Below, one piece after another: positions 10,625 to 21,711 of a stretch of DNA of 64,000 nt. Location: assembly GCF_001443045.1 (NCBI RefSeq), contig NZ_LKPJ01000011.1, forward strand, positions 124,001 through 188,000, written 5' to 3'. Source of the DNA: Burkholderia ambifaria (lineage in GTDB: Bacteria > Pseudomonadota > Gammaproteobacteria > Burkholderiales > Burkholderiaceae). Each line of letters opens with the position of its first letter. Position 1 is the first letter of the stretch. Under the pieces are notes generated by a model. It did not search any database and had not been told where the DNA came from. It saw only the letters and a list, made by a program, of their open reading frames with translations. A program made the translations under genes and the position numbers.

Positions 10625-11176
10625 TCAGAGCGGCGGCGGCGGCAGCGGCGCGCCCGGCGCGACGCCCGGCACCACATCCTCCGGGGCCGGCGTCAGCGAA
10701 TGGACGATCGCGAGACGCCGCATCAGCTGGTCGACCGCGTCGTTCTGCATGTCGCCGTACAGGATGTCGGCTTCCTGCGCCTTCGCGTTGGTGTACTGGT
10801 CGCTGTACGTCATCGCGCGGTTCAGCGCGATCGCGCTCGGCGGGATCAGCACGGTGCCGTCCCGGCTCGTCAGCGTGTAGTTCAACGTGTAGAAGAGCGC
10901 ATATTCCTGCGCGGAGCCGTACTTGTTGAGCGTCAGCGTGTTCTGCCCGCGCGATTCCCACATGCGCAGCACGGCGTCGGCGTCGTCCGCCGACTTGACG
11001 ATCTTCGTGTCGCTGCCGGCCTCGACGAGGCGCACGAGCCGCGCCTCGGCGGACGCCGGCGCACCGGCGATCAGCAGGCGCTTGAACGCGTAGTCCTGCT
11101 GGCCGCGCAACTGGAAACCGCATGCCGACAGCGCGACCGCGCTGCCGACGAGCACCAAAAACGATCTGCGGATCAC
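10625..11176 (-). CDS. lptE: LPS-assembly lipoprotein LptE
   Basis: Outer-membrane lipoprotein that plugs the LptD barrel and helps place LPS on the cell surface. The 183-residue product starts with a GTG at 11176 preceded by GAAGGAG; this is the only start giving a proper lipoprotein signal, with lipobox LSAC shortly followed by GFQLRG, an LptE hallmark. The C-terminus is proline-rich (PGAPLPPPPL). The larger ATG frame through 11824 is out-of-frame shadow of leuS. It lies 38 bases after leuS and 18 before holA. Confidence 0.92.
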   Translation of the reverse strand: MIRRSFLVLVGSAVALSACGFQLRGQQDYAFKRLLIAGAPASAEARLVRLVEAGSDTKIVKSADDADAVLRMWESRGQNTLTLNKYGSAQEYALFYTLNYTLTSRDGTVLIPPSAIALNRAMTYSDQYTNAKAQEADILYGDMQNDAVDQLMRRLAIVHSLTPAPEDVVPGVAPGAPLPPPPL

Positions 11177-11214
11177 CTTCGCTCCTTCTGTGTGCGCCCG
11201 ACGGCCAACGGCCG

Positions 11215-13896
<2,682 letters not shown>

Positions 13897-13931
13897 TCAC
13901 GGTTCTCGGGCCTGCCTCGTGGTTCCGGATA

Positions 13932-13972
13932 TTCGCCGGGTAACCCGGAGGGTCTCCAGGTTACCCGGCGAA
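13932..13972. repeat. Hairpin-forming inverted repeat upstream of leuS
   Basis: Perfect 14-bp arms (13932-13945 and 13959-13972, TTCGCCGGGTAACC and complement) with a 13-base loop. It sits in the 276-base gap between tolR-like and leuS, in the leuS leader or as a terminator for the tolR-like gene. No T tract follows on either strand, so its role is uncertain. The rest of the gap shows no other feature. Confidence 0.6.
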
Positions 13973-14085
13973 ACCCTGCCAACCGGGCGCAAACGACAAT
14001 TATACCGTCCGTGGCGGGCGGCACGGCCGGTCTCGCGGGCAGCGGCGCATTCTCGCCTGCGCGGGCCGCGCAGGCGGCCGGCAGG

Positions 14086-14541
14086 TCAGGGTTTCGCGCC
14101 TGCGGCGGCCGGCGCGGCGGCGCCCGCCGACGGCATGTCGGTGACGAAGCCGATCCGCGTGAGGCCGGCTGCCTGCGCGGCACCCATCACCTGCGCGATC
14201 ACGTCGTAGCGGGTTGCGCGCGATGCGCGCAGCCGCAGCTCGGGCGGCGCGGCGCTCGCGGCGGCGGTCCGGAACCGCGCCGGCAGCGCATCGAGTGCGA
14301 CGGGTGTGTCGTCCCAGTACAGCTTGCCGGCGTCGTCGATCGACAGCGTGACCGATTGCGGCGTGTCGCGCGCGGCGCTGGCCGCGACCTTCGGCAGATC
14401 GAGCCGGATCGCGTGCGTCATCAGCGGCGCGGTGATGATGAAGATGACGAGCAGCACGAGCATCACGTCAATCAGCGGCGTCATGTTGATCTCCGCCATC
14501 GGCGCGGACGTCTTGTGGTGCTCCAGTCCGCCGAATGCCAT
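14086..14541 (-). CDS. ExbD/TolR-family biopolymer transport protein
   Basis: Inner-membrane partner of an ExbB/TolQ-type proton channel. The 151 residues show a short cytosolic N-terminus (MAEINMTPLIDVMLV), one membrane segment at about 21-42 with the conserved proton-carrying Asp25, and a periplasmic domain ending in an Ala/Pro-rich tail. It is the downstream half of a two-gene unit with the TolQ/ExbB-like gene 24 bases upstream. No tonB, tolA, tolB or pal is nearby, so TolR versus ExbD cannot be decided from context; the PLIDVMLVLL form fits either. Confidence 0.88.
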   Translation of the reverse strand: MAFGGLEHHKTSAPMAEINMTPLIDVMLVLLVIFIITAPLMTHAIRLDLPKVAASAARDTPQSVTLSIDDAGKLYWDDTPVALDALPARFRTAAASAAPPELRLRASRATRYDVIAQVMGAAQAAGLTRIGFVTDMPSAGAAAPAAAGAKP

Positions 14542-14565
14542 GGTCGCTCCTCCGGATCGGGCGCG

Positions 14566-15234
14566 TCAGGCTTGCTGCGCGCACACGAACACGTGCAGGT
14601 CGCGCGCGAAGCCATCGAGTTCCTCGGCGAGCTGACGCACGAGCCGCCCGAGGATGTTGTAGGCGAGCACCGCGGGAATCGCGACGACGAGCCCGAACGC
14701 TGTCATGATCAGCGCCTCGCCGACCGGCCCCGCGACGTTCTCGATCTGCGCCTGCCCGCTCGCGGCGATGCTGCCGAGCGCGTGATAGATGCCCCATACG
14801 GTGCCGAGCAGCCCGACGAACGGCGCGGTGCTGCCGATCGACGCGAGCAGCACCTGGCCGAATTCGAGACGCCGCTGCGAGCGCAGCATCGCGTGACGCA
14901 GCGCGCGCAGCACGCGTTCGCTGCGCTCGACGCGCGCGGCCAGCGCGGCCGGGTCGTGTTCGTCGGCCGCATCGCGCGCGGCTTCGGCGAGCGGCACGAA
15001 CACGCGCTCGCGATCGGCACCGGCGAGCGCGGCGATGCCCGCGTCGAGCGACGCCGCGCGCCAGAACGCGGCGAGCGCGCGCGGCCCCTGCCGCTTCGCG
15101 CGGACCAGCAGCCAGGCTTTCATGAGGAGGAAGCACCAGCTGGCGACGGACATCGCCAGCAGGACATAGGCGACGGCGTGCGTGATCGCATCGCCGCTTT
15201 CGAGGTAGTGGACAACGCCGGTGGGAATCGCCAT
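14566..15234 (-). CDS. MotA/TolQ/ExbB-family proton channel protein
   Basis: Membrane subunit that couples the proton gradient to outer-membrane work. The 222-residue protein has one N-terminal membrane helix (about 18-38), a cytosolic loop, and two C-terminal helices with the family segment GSTAPFVGLLGTVWGIYHAL and the second at GLVVAIPAVLAYN. The frame runs on to 15447, but the ATG at 15234 (MAIPTGVVHYLES) is the family start with a GGGGAAAC upstream. It lies 19 bases after dapB and is paired with the ExbD/TolR-like gene. Confidence 0.88.
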   Translation of the reverse strand: MAIPTGVVHYLESGDAITHAVAYVLLAMSVASWCFLLMKAWLLVRAKRQGPRALAAFWRAASLDAGIAALAGADRERVFVPLAEAARDAADEHDPAALAARVERSERVLRALRHAMLRSQRRLEFGQVLLASIGSTAPFVGLLGTVWGIYHALGSIAASGQAQIENVAGPVGEALIMTAFGLVVAIPAVLAYNILGRLVRQLAEELDGFARDLHVFVCAQQA

Positions 15235-15253
15235 CGGAGTTTCCCCGCGAGGG

Positions 15254-16051
15254 TCAGCGCAGGCCGAGCACGTCCTGCATGTCGAACAGGCCGGCGCCGC
15301 GCGCCGACAGGAAGCGGACCGCACGCAGCGCGCCCTGCGCGTACGACACGCGGCTCGACGACTTGTGCGTGATCTCGATCCGTTCGCCGATCCCGGCGAA
15401 CAGCACGGTGTGATCGCCGACGATGTCGCCGCCGCGCACGGCCGCAAAGCCGATCGTCGACGGATCGCGTTCGCCCGTCACGCCCTGGCGGCCGTATACC
15501 GCGCAGTCGTCGAGCGAGCGCCCGAGCGCGCCGGCCACGGCCTCGCCCATCATCAGCGCGGTGCCCGACGGTGCGTCGACCTTGTGACGGTGGTGCGCCT
15601 CGATGATCTCGATGTCGTAGCCGTGCGAGAAATGCTTCGCCGCGAATTCGAGCAGCTTCAGCGTGACGTTCACGCCGACGCTCATGTTCGCCGCGAACAC
15701 GATGCCGATCTTGCCTGCCGCGGCCTGCAGCTCGGCCTTCTGCTCGGCGGTGAAGCCGGTCGTGCCGATCACGAGCTTGACGTCGTGGCGCAGCGCGGCC
15801 GCGACGTGCGCGATCGTGCCTTCCGGCCGCGTGAAGTCGATCAGGTAATCGGCCTGCGCGAACACCGCATCGAGGTCGTCGGTCAGCTTGATCCCGGTTT
15901 CCTTGCCGAGAAACGCGCCCGCGTCCTGGCCGAGGAACGGCGAATCGGCGCGGTCGAGCGCACCGACGAGCTGCGCGTCGGCATCGTTGAGAACGGCTTC
16001 GATCAGCATCCGGCCCATACGGCCCGATGCACCGGCAATCGCAATCTTCAT
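15254..16051 (-). CDS. dapB: 4-hydroxy-tetrahydrodipicolinate reductase
   Basis: NAD(P)H reductase in the lysine/meso-diaminopimelate pathway. The 265-residue protein has the nucleotide-binding [10 protein letters not shown] at 7-16, GTTG at 96-99 and the catalytic signature [15 protein letters not shown] at 151-165. It lies between bamE (65 bases) and the TolQ-like gene (19 bases) on the same strand and is probably cotranscribed with both. Confidence 0.96.
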   Translation of the reverse strand: MKIAIAGASGRMGRMLIEAVLNDADAQLVGALDRADSPFLGQDAGAFLGKETGIKLTDDLDAVFAQADYLIDFTRPEGTIAHVAAALRHDVKLVIGTTGFTAEQKAELQAAAGKIGIVFAANMSVGVNVTLKLLEFAAKHFSHGYDIEIIEAHHRHKVDAPSGTALMMGEAVAGALGRSLDDCAVYGRQGVTGERDPSTIGFAAVRGGDIVGDHTVLFAGIGERIEITHKSSSRVSYAQGALRAVRFLSARGAGLFDMQDVLGLR

Positions 16052-16116
16052 GGCTTTCTACACGACAGGTCTAAAGGCGGGCGGCGCATGCCGCCCTGTT
16101 TCCGCACGCCGGCCGC

Positions 16117-16914
16117 TTACTGCGACTGGGCCGGCGCGGTGAGCGGCTGGTTCTGCAGGTTGTCGGAACCTTGCGGGCCGACGGGCGACGCCTCGTTCGA
16201 CGCGTTCGGCGGCGGCGGACGATGGAACTGGAACTGCGGCTGGATCGCCGGTGCGGCACCCGGCGGCTGGCCGCCCGGCACCGGCGCGCCGCCCGAGGCC
16301 TGCGCGGACGGCGTGAAGCGGCGGGCGGTCGCGCCCTGGCCCGACACCTGGTTGGTCGCGCGGTTCGCCGCGCGCGCCGCCTGGGCGTTCGCATCCTGAT
16401 CGACCGCCGCGCCGGACGCCGGCTGGGCGGACGGGCTCTCGGCGGCGGCCTGCGCGGCGCTCGCAGCGGCAGCGGCTTCCGACGCCTTCTTCGCCGCGGC
16501 CGCGGCCTTCGCCTTCTTGCCGCCGCGGTCGCCGTCGATATCGGCCAGCAGGTCGAGTTCGGACGGCAGGTTCTCGGCACCCGTCCAGCTCGCGAGGCGA
16601 TCGCCCGAGAACGTCAGTACGAGGTCGCGCTGCTGGACGACGGACGTCGAGCCGCGCTTGAAGTAAAAGAGGTAATCCCAGCGGTCGGCATGGAACATGT
16701 CGGCCAGCAGCGGCGTGCCGAGCAACGCGCGGACCTGCTCGCGCGTCATCCCGGCCTGCAACTGCGCGGCCTTCTCCTGCGACACGAAGTTGCCCTGCAC
16801 GACAGTGATCCGATAGGGCGTGATGCTCTGCGCGATGCGCTGCGTCACGCTGTCGTACGACGAACAACCAGCCAGCGCGGCAACGGCGGCGGCAGCGATG
16901 ATGGCACTCCGCAT
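16117..16914 (-). CDS. bamE: Outer-membrane assembly lipoprotein BamE with long C-terminal extension
   Basis: Lipoprotein of the BAM complex that inserts beta-barrels in the outer membrane. ATG 16914 with GAGGAG gives a lipoprotein signal ending LAGC at about residue 17, then the BamE fold (ITVVQGNFVSQEKAAQLQAG, MTREQVRALLGTPLL, WDYLFYF) to about residue 120. Residues from about 125 to 265 are an Ala/Gln/Pro-rich low-complexity tail that more than doubles the protein; BamE elsewhere is usually near 110-150 residues. It is divergent from fur, an arrangement common in proteobacteria. Confidence 0.9.
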   Translation of the reverse strand: MRSAIIAAAAVAALAGCSSYDSVTQRIAQSITPYRITVVQGNFVSQEKAAQLQAGMTREQVRALLGTPLLADMFHADRWDYLFYFKRGSTSVVQQRDLVLTFSGDRLASWTGAENLPSELDLLADIDGDRGGKKAKAAAAAKKASEAAAAASAAQAAAESPSAQPASGAAVDQDANAQAARAANRATNQVSGQGATARRFTPSAQASGGAPVPGGQPPGAAPAIQPQFQFHRPPPPNASNEASPVGPQGSDNLQNQPLTAPAQSQ

Positions 16915-17056
16915 GCGACTCCTCTGAAAGTGCGAAAGAGATTCCGGGAACATTTCCGTCACCGTGCTGGCCCGCGTCGCAGGCCGCGCGTGTTTCTGGA
17001 ACGGCGAAAAGCCGGTAACATTGAAGCCCTGCATTGTACTCTAGGGATGCCTAGCC

Positions 17057-17485
17057 ATGACCAATCCGACGGATCTCAAGAATATCGGGCTAAAGGCCAC
17101 CCTACCGCGCCTCAAGATTCTCGAGATCTTCCAGCAGAGCCCGGTGCGTCACCTGACGGCCGAAGACGTCTACCGGAACCTGCTCAACGAGCAGCTCGAC
17201 ATCGGGCTCGCCACCGTTTACCGCGTGCTGACGCAGTTCGAGCAGGCCGGCCTGCTCACGCGCAGCAACTTCGAATCCGGCAAGGCCGTGTTCGAACTGA
17301 ACGAAGGTTCGCACCACGATCACCTCGTCTGCCTCGATTGCGGCCGCGTCGAGGAATTCTTCGATGCCGAGATCGAAGGCCGCCAGCAGGCGATCGCGAA
17401 GGAGCGCGGCTTCCGGCTCCAGGAACACTCGCTCGCGATGTACGGTTCCTGCACGACCGAGAACTGCCCGCACCGCAAGCACTGA
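17057..17485 (+). CDS. fur: Ferric uptake regulator Fur
   Basis: Iron-sensing repressor. The 142-residue protein has an N-terminal winged helix (residues 1-83; [16 protein letters not shown] is the recognition region), the regulatory metal site [11 protein letters not shown] at 86-96 and the structural zinc cysteines 92/95 and 132/137 (SCTTENC), all intact. ATG at 17057 is 142 bases from the divergent bamE start. A TACAAT element (17033-17038, minus strand) is a possible bamE -10. No clear Fur box was recognised upstream. Confidence 0.95.
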   Translation: MTNPTDLKNIGLKATLPRLKILEIFQQSPVRHLTAEDVYRNLLNEQLDIGLATVYRVLTQFEQAGLLTRSNFESGKAVFELNEGSHHDHLVCLDCGRVEEFFDAEIEGRQQAIAKERGFRLQEHSLAMYGSCTTENCPHRKH

Positions 17486-17509
17486 TCCGCATCCTGCGCA
17501 CATGCGCGA

Positions 17510-17550
17510 CGGCCCGGCCGGCATTTCGCCGTCCGGGCCGCGTTGTTTTC
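17510..17550 (+). terminator. Probable fur terminator
   Basis: CGGCCCGG (17510-17517) pairs with CCGGGCCG (17533-17540), followed by a T-rich stretch CGTTGTTTTC, 25 bases after the fur stop. The T tract is interrupted, so strength is uncertain. Confidence 0.55.
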
Positions 17551-17561
17551 GGGACAGGAAT

Positions 17562-17590
17562 GAAAACGGCCCGCGCGTCGCGCGCGGGCC
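17562..17590 (-). terminator. Probable terminator of the allA operon
   Basis: Perfect 10-bp stem (GGCCCGCGCG and complement, 17568-17577 and 17581-17590) with a 3-base loop; on the minus strand it is followed by GTTTTC. It lies about 170 bases past allA, beyond the heptamer repeat. Confidence 0.6.
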
Positions 17591-17654
17591 GGTCCGGGAA
17601 CGCTTTCAATCAATCATGCGGCGGCGGCGAGCCGTGCTGCCGCCGCGCGACCCT

Positions 17655-17745
17655 CGACGCCCGACGCCCGACGCCCGATGCCCGATGCCCGATGCCCGAT
17701 GCCCGATGCCCGATGCCCGACGCCCGATGCCCGACGCCTGATGCC
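17655..17745. repeat. Heptanucleotide tandem repeat, 13 copies
   Basis: Thirteen head-to-tail copies of CGAYGCC (Y = C or T; last copy TGATGCC) cover 91 bases between the convergent fur and allA genes. Six consecutive central copies are identical (CGATGCC). The array lies 15 bases past the allA stop, inside the allA 3' untranslated region and before its terminator. Confidence 0.97.
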
Positions 17746-17759
17746 GCCTTCGTCGCGCG

Positions 17760-18284
17760 TCAGGCCGTGCTCGCGCATGCCGGCTCGAACTCGAGCGCCC
17801 ACGCATCGTCGAGCGGAATCTCGTCGCAGTTCGGCTGCGGGCCGCCGCGGTCGACGATCACGAAATCGCTGACCGCATCGAGCGCGAGCAGCGGATGGTG
17901 CCAGACCCCCTTCGCGTAGTTCACGCCCTGCCAGCCTTCGGCCAGGAACGCGCGCATCGCATCGGGCCGGAATTCGCCGGCCGGCGCGACGACGATCGCG
18001 TAACGCGACACGGCCGCCATCGGGATGAACGCCTGGCTGCCGTGCGGATGACGCTCCATCAGCGTGATCGCGACCGGCAGCGCGCGCGGCTGCGCGCGAA
18101 ACACGCTGACGAGCGGCCGGCCGCCGTCCGCGCAGACATCGATCGTCGCGAGATCGTGGAAGCGCTCGGTCGTGCCGCCGTTGATCGGGAAGTGCCGCGC
18201 GCCTTCGAGCGCGATCACGTCGCCGAACGGCGCGAACGCGTCGCGGGTCAGGCGCTCGACGCGCAGGATGTGTGGTCCGCTCAT
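17760..18284 (-). CDS. allA: Ureidoglycolate lyase
   Basis: Splits ureidoglycolate to glyoxylate and urea, the step after allantoicase in allantoin breakdown. The 174-residue protein has the AllA family segments [34 protein letters not shown] and VWHHPLLAL; the histidines of these segments form the cupin-like active centre of the family. The ATG at 18284 lies 14 bases after alc. Last gene of dctA-alc-allA. Confidence 0.95.
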   Translation of the reverse strand: MSGPHILRVERLTRDAFAPFGDVIALEGARHFPINGGTTERFHDLATIDVCADGGRPLVSVFRAQPRALPVAITLMERHPHGSQAFIPMAAVSRYAIVVAPAGEFRPDAMRAFLAEGWQGVNYAKGVWHHPLLALDAVSDFVIVDRGGPQPNCDEIPLDDAWALEFEPACASTA

Positions 18285-18298
18285 GCCGGTGCCCTCCT

Positions 18299-19306
18299 TC
18301 AAGCCGGCTCGCCCCACAGACGCAGGCGCGATACGCCGCCGTCCGGGAAGATGTTGAAGCGCACGTGCGTGACGGGGCCGAGGGCCGCGAGCTGGTCGAA
18401 CGTATGCACGTGGTCCATCTGCAGCTTCTGCTCGCCGAGCAGTTCGGCCCAGAACATCGCCTGCGTGACGAGCGAATCGTCGGTGCCGCCCGCGACCCGC
18501 GCGGCCTGCAGCGAGCAGCGGTCGGGGAAGTTGCCCTTGAAAAACGCCGTATCGACCTCGACGCGCCGGATGATGCCCGGCCGCGCCAGCGCGACGATCG
18601 CCCAGTCGTTGCCGGGCTCGCGGCGGCGCCGCGTTTCCCAGCCGTCGCCCATGTTCGCGCCGCGCCCCGGCATCAGCATCTGCGAGGCCGGGCCGAAGTG
18701 CTGGTTGTTCGCGGCCACCAGGTAGCCGCCGTTCTCGATCGCCGCGAGGTCGACGAGCTCGCCGGCCGGCACGTGGCGCCAGTCGCGCTGCGGCTGGCCG
18801 TACACGCGCAGCCGCGCGAGCCCGCCGTCCGGGTACAGGTTCACGCGCAGGTGCGTGACCGGCTGCGCATCGTCGACGCTCACGTAGTGATGCGAATTGC
18901 CCTGCAGCGTCGTCGCGGGGACGATCGTGCGCCATTCGGTGTCGTCCGACGGCGTGTCGCCGTCCACCGCGCAGGCCTCGATCGACGCAGCCGGCGGGAA
19001 GTTGCCGGTGAAGTGGCTCGTATCGAGATCGACGCCGTAAATCACGCCCGGCCGCGCGAGCCGCACCACGCAGAAGTCGTGGCCGGTGGTGCGCTTGCGG
19101 CGCGTCTCCCAGCCGTCCATCCACTTGCCGTGATCGTCATACTTGCCGGGAATGAAGACGGCCGGCTCGGGATTCAGCATGCGCTCCTTCGGCGCGAAGA
19201 ATTCGTCGCTGGCGAAGAGCGCCTGCGCGCCCAGGCGCGGATCGGCGAGGTTCATGTAGCGCCGCGTGAAAGCCGGCGCGTTCGGGTCGAGGATGGGGGC
19301 TGCCAT
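18299..19306 (-). CDS. alc: Allantoicase
   Basis: Hydrolyses allantoate to ureidoglycolate and urea. The 335-residue protein is the full two-repeat allantoicase: the segment DGWETRRKR at about 64-72 recurs as DGWETRRRR at about 221-229, and [13 protein letters not shown] recurs as [13 protein letters not shown]. The ATG at 19306 has a GGAG site. It lies between the dctA-like transporter (105-base gap) and allA (14 bases), so import and ureide breakdown are likely coexpressed. Confidence 0.95.
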   Translation of the reverse strand: MAAPILDPNAPAFTRRYMNLADPRLGAQALFASDEFFAPKERMLNPEPAVFIPGKYDDHGKWMDGWETRRKRTTGHDFCVVRLARPGVIYGVDLDTSHFTGNFPPAASIEACAVDGDTPSDDTEWRTIVPATTLQGNSHHYVSVDDAQPVTHLRVNLYPDGGLARLRVYGQPQRDWRHVPAGELVDLAAIENGGYLVAANNQHFGPASQMLMPGRGANMGDGWETRRRREPGNDWAIVALARPGIIRRVEVDTAFFKGNFPDRCSLQAARVAGGTDDSLVTQAMFWAELLGEQKLQMDHVHTFDQLAALGPVTHVRFNIFPDGGVSRLRLWGEPA

Positions 19307-19411
19307 GTCGTCTCCATTATCTTGAGAAGGGCCGGCGCTTCGTCGCGCCTGCCTCAGGAAATTCGTTCGCGCGGCGCAGTCGGGGAGGCCGCTCCGCGCG
19401 GGGGTGTGCTC

Positions 19412-20731
19412 TCAGAGCGCGTGGGCCTGGTCGCCCGCGACCGGTGCGGCGTTGCCTTGCGCGTCGGCCACGTAGCGCAGCTCGCGGTTCAGCACGCGCT
19501 TCGCGCGGGCCCGGTCGATGTCGTTCTCCCACACCGCGACGACCACCGTCGCGACGCAGTTGCCGATCAGGTTGGTCACCGCGCGGGCAATGCCGACAAA
19601 CCAGTCGACCGGCAGGATCAGCACGAGGCCAAGCACCGGAATCGCGGGAATCGCCGACAGCGTCGCCGCGAGGATCACGATCGCCGAGCCCGGAATCCCG
19701 TGCGCGCCCTTCGACGTGACGAGCGACACGAGCAGCACGACGATCAGGTCATGCGTGGACAGCGGCGTGTTGGTGGCTTGCGCGATGAACAGCACGGCGA
19801 GCGTCAGGTAGATCGAGAAGCCGTCGAGGTTGAACGAATAGCCGGTCGGGATCACGAGGCCGACCGTCGAATCCTTGATGCCCATGTATTCCAGCTTGCT
19901 CATCACCTGCGGCAGCACCGCGTCCGACGATGCCGTGCCGAGCACGATCGACAGTTCCTCGCGCAGGTAGCGGATCAGCTTGAACACCGAGAAGCCCGCG
20001 AGACGCATCACCGCGCCGAGCACGACCGTGACGAACACGAAGCAGCTCAGGTAGAACACCGCGACGAGGTAGCCGAGCTGCTTGAGCGACGCGACGCCGT
20101 ACTTGCCGGTCGTGAACGCGATCGCGCCGAGCACGCCGAGCGGTGCGAGCTTGATGATGAAGCCGATGATGCGGAAGAACACGTGCGACAGCTCCTCGAT
20201 CAGGCTGTTCACGCGCTGCGCCTTGTCGCCAAGCAGCGACAGCGCGGAGCCGAACAGCACCGCGAACACGAGGATCTGCAGGATGTCGCCCTTCGCGAAC
20301 GCGTCGATCGCGGTCTCGGGGATGATCTTCATCAGGTAGCCGGCCGTGTCCTTCAGGCTTTCGGCGTTTTTCGCGTACGACGCGAGCGAGGCCGCGTCGA
20401 GCGAGCGCAGGTCGATGTTCATCCCGACGCCCGGGCGCGTGAGCCACGCGAGTACCAGACCGATGCCGAGCGCAAGCGTCGTCATGATCTCGAAGTAGAC
20501 GACGGCCTTCAGGCCGACCCGGCCGACCTTCTTCAGGTCGCCCGCATTGGCCATCCCGCTGACCACGACGCAGAACACGATCGGGCCGATGACCATCTTG
20601 ATGAGTTTCAGAAAGCCGTCGCCGAGCGGTCGCAGCGACTCGGCGAAATGCGGGAAGAACGCGCCGAGCGCGACCCCCAGGATAAGTGCGACGACTACCC
20701 GGCCAAACAGTGAGTTGAGGAATTTCGACAC
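19412..20731 (-). CDS. dctA: DctA-like dicarboxylate/amino acid:cation symporter
   Basis: Secondary transporter of the DAACS family; DctA members import succinate, fumarate and malate with protons. The 439-residue protein shows the GTASSDAVLP serine-rich motif, the substrate-binding VIPTGYSFNLDG motif followed by FSIYL, and eight or so membrane segments with re-entrant loops. Start: GTG at 20731 preceded by GGGAGA; the TTG at 20749 has no ribosome site. It leads an operon with alc and allA, so its substrate may be a ureide or a C4 acid rather than classical DctA cargo. The residue after NLDG is Phe, where the E. coli DctA I remember has Thr. A FadR-type palindrome lies 41 bases upstream. Confidence 0.85.
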   Translation of the reverse strand: MSKFLNSLFGRVVVALILGVALGAFFPHFAESLRPLGDGFLKLIKMVIGPIVFCVVVSGMANAGDLKKVGRVGLKAVVYFEIMTTLALGIGLVLAWLTRPGVGMNIDLRSLDAASLASYAKNAESLKDTAGYLMKIIPETAIDAFAKGDILQILVFAVLFGSALSLLGDKAQRVNSLIEELSHVFFRIIGFIIKLAPLGVLGAIAFTTGKYGVASLKQLGYLVAVFYLSCFVFVTVVLGAVMRLAGFSVFKLIRYLREELSIVLGTASSDAVLPQVMSKLEYMGIKDSTVGLVIPTGYSFNLDGFSIYLTLAVLFIAQATNTPLSTHDLIVVLLVSLVTSKGAHGIPGSAIVILAATLSAIPAIPVLGLVLILPVDWFVGIARAVTNLIGNCVATVVVAVWENDIDRARAKRVLNRELRYVADAQGNAAPVAGDQAHAL

Positions 20732-20772
20732 GGCGCTCTCCCGATCCAACGGTTGCAGTTTCGTCTGTTCAT

Positions 20773-20787
20773 ACTGGTAAGACCAGT
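20773..20787. promoter_or_regulatory. FadR/PdhR-type operator upstream of dctA
   Basis: Perfect palindrome ACTGGT-AAG-ACCAGT, the GGT-N3-ACC form bound by FadR-subfamily GntR repressors such as PdhR and LldR. It lies 41 bases before the dctA-like GTG and faces the divergent GntR-family gene. Confidence 0.75.
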
Positions 20788-20947
20788 GATGTTATGGTGG
20801 ATAGTAGGAAGCCGATATAGTGGCGTCAAGGACGAATCAAATAGGGATTTCCCGCCTCTTCGCACCGACTTGCGATGCACGAAAACAGGGGGCGATCGTG
20901 GCTTTCCCGTAGGCCGCTCATGCACCGTGCGCGTGCGGATTACAATG

Positions 20948-20960
20948 CCGGTCAGACCGG
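20948..20960. promoter_or_regulatory. Second GGT-N3-ACC palindrome before the GntR gene
   Basis: Perfect CCGGT-CAG-ACCGG, same half-site spacing as the palindrome at 20773, ending 14 bases before the regulator's ATG (20975). This suggests autoregulation. If translation started at the alternative ATG 20945 the site would be inside the gene. Confidence 0.6.
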
Positions 20961-20974
20961 CCATCGTTCACATC

Positions 20975-21667
20975 ATGAAAAACGTTCCGCACACCGTGAC
21001 CGACGCCGCCATCGCGACGATCCGCGACCGGATCGAGGCAGGCGTGTATCCGGTCGGCAGCCTGCTGCCGGCCCAGCGCCAGCTCTCCGAGGAGCTGGAA
21101 ATCAGCCGCGCGTCGCTGCGCGAGGCGCTCTCCACGCTCGAGGCGCTCGGGATGCTGCGCATCCGCGCCGGCAAGGGCGTATATGTCGAAAGCGCGCAGG
21201 CGGCAGCCGCCCATCCATGGCAGTTCGCCGAGCAGTCGTCGCCGCCCGACACGTACCAGATGCGCTATGCGCTCGAAGGGTTCGCCGCACGCATGGCCGC
21301 GCATGTCGTCACCGACGACGACATCGCGTGGTTCGAGGACAACCTCGCCGACCTCCACGTCGCATTGACCGAGAGCGCGCTCGACGAAGCGTCGCGGCTC
21401 GACTTCGACTTCCACATGCGAATCATCCATCTCGCGGGCAACGCGGCGATCGAGTCGGTGCTGCGCAGCAGCGCCGACATCATGAAGGAAAGCCAGCGCA
21501 TGCCGTTCTATCGGCGCGAGCTGCTGCTGTCGACATGGCACGAGCATCGCGCGATCGTCGACGCGCTGATCGCCCGCGATGCGGCAGCGGCCGGTATCGC
21601 GATCGAGACGCACATCGCGAACGCCGCACAGCGCGCGGGCATCTTCTTCCCGACGCCCGGCGTCTGA
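20975..21667 (+). CDS. FadR-family (GntR) transcriptional regulator
   Basis: 230-residue regulator with a GntR winged helix at about 5-75 (LPAQRQLSEELEISRASLRE, then LEALGMLRIRAGKGVYV) and a C-terminal all-helical FCD domain at about 90-220 with the metal/ligand residues DFDFHMRIIHLAGN and HEHRAIVDAL. Start ATG 20975; ATG 20945 would add ten residues, and neither has a strong ribosome site. It is divergent from dctA-alc-allA, with two GGT-N3-ACC palindromes between them, so it probably represses that operon. Ligand unknown; allantoate, ureidoglycolate or glyoxylate are natural guesses. Confidence 0.88.
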   Translation: MKNVPHTVTDAAIATIRDRIEAGVYPVGSLLPAQRQLSEELEISRASLREALSTLEALGMLRIRAGKGVYVESAQAAAAHPWQFAEQSSPPDTYQMRYALEGFAARMAAHVVTDDDIAWFEDNLADLHVALTESALDEASRLDFDFHMRIIHLAGNAAIESVLRSSADIMKESQRMPFYRRELLLSTWHEHRAIVDALIARDAAAAGIAIETHIANAAQRAGIFFPTPGV

Positions 21668-21711
21668 CGCAGCCGTCGGCCGGCGCCGCAGCCGTTCTCC
21701 GGTCGTACCGG

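Noticed and set aside
17655..17745. CRISPR-like array
   Set aside because: Unit of 7 bases with no spacers and no cas genes; a simple tandem repeat.
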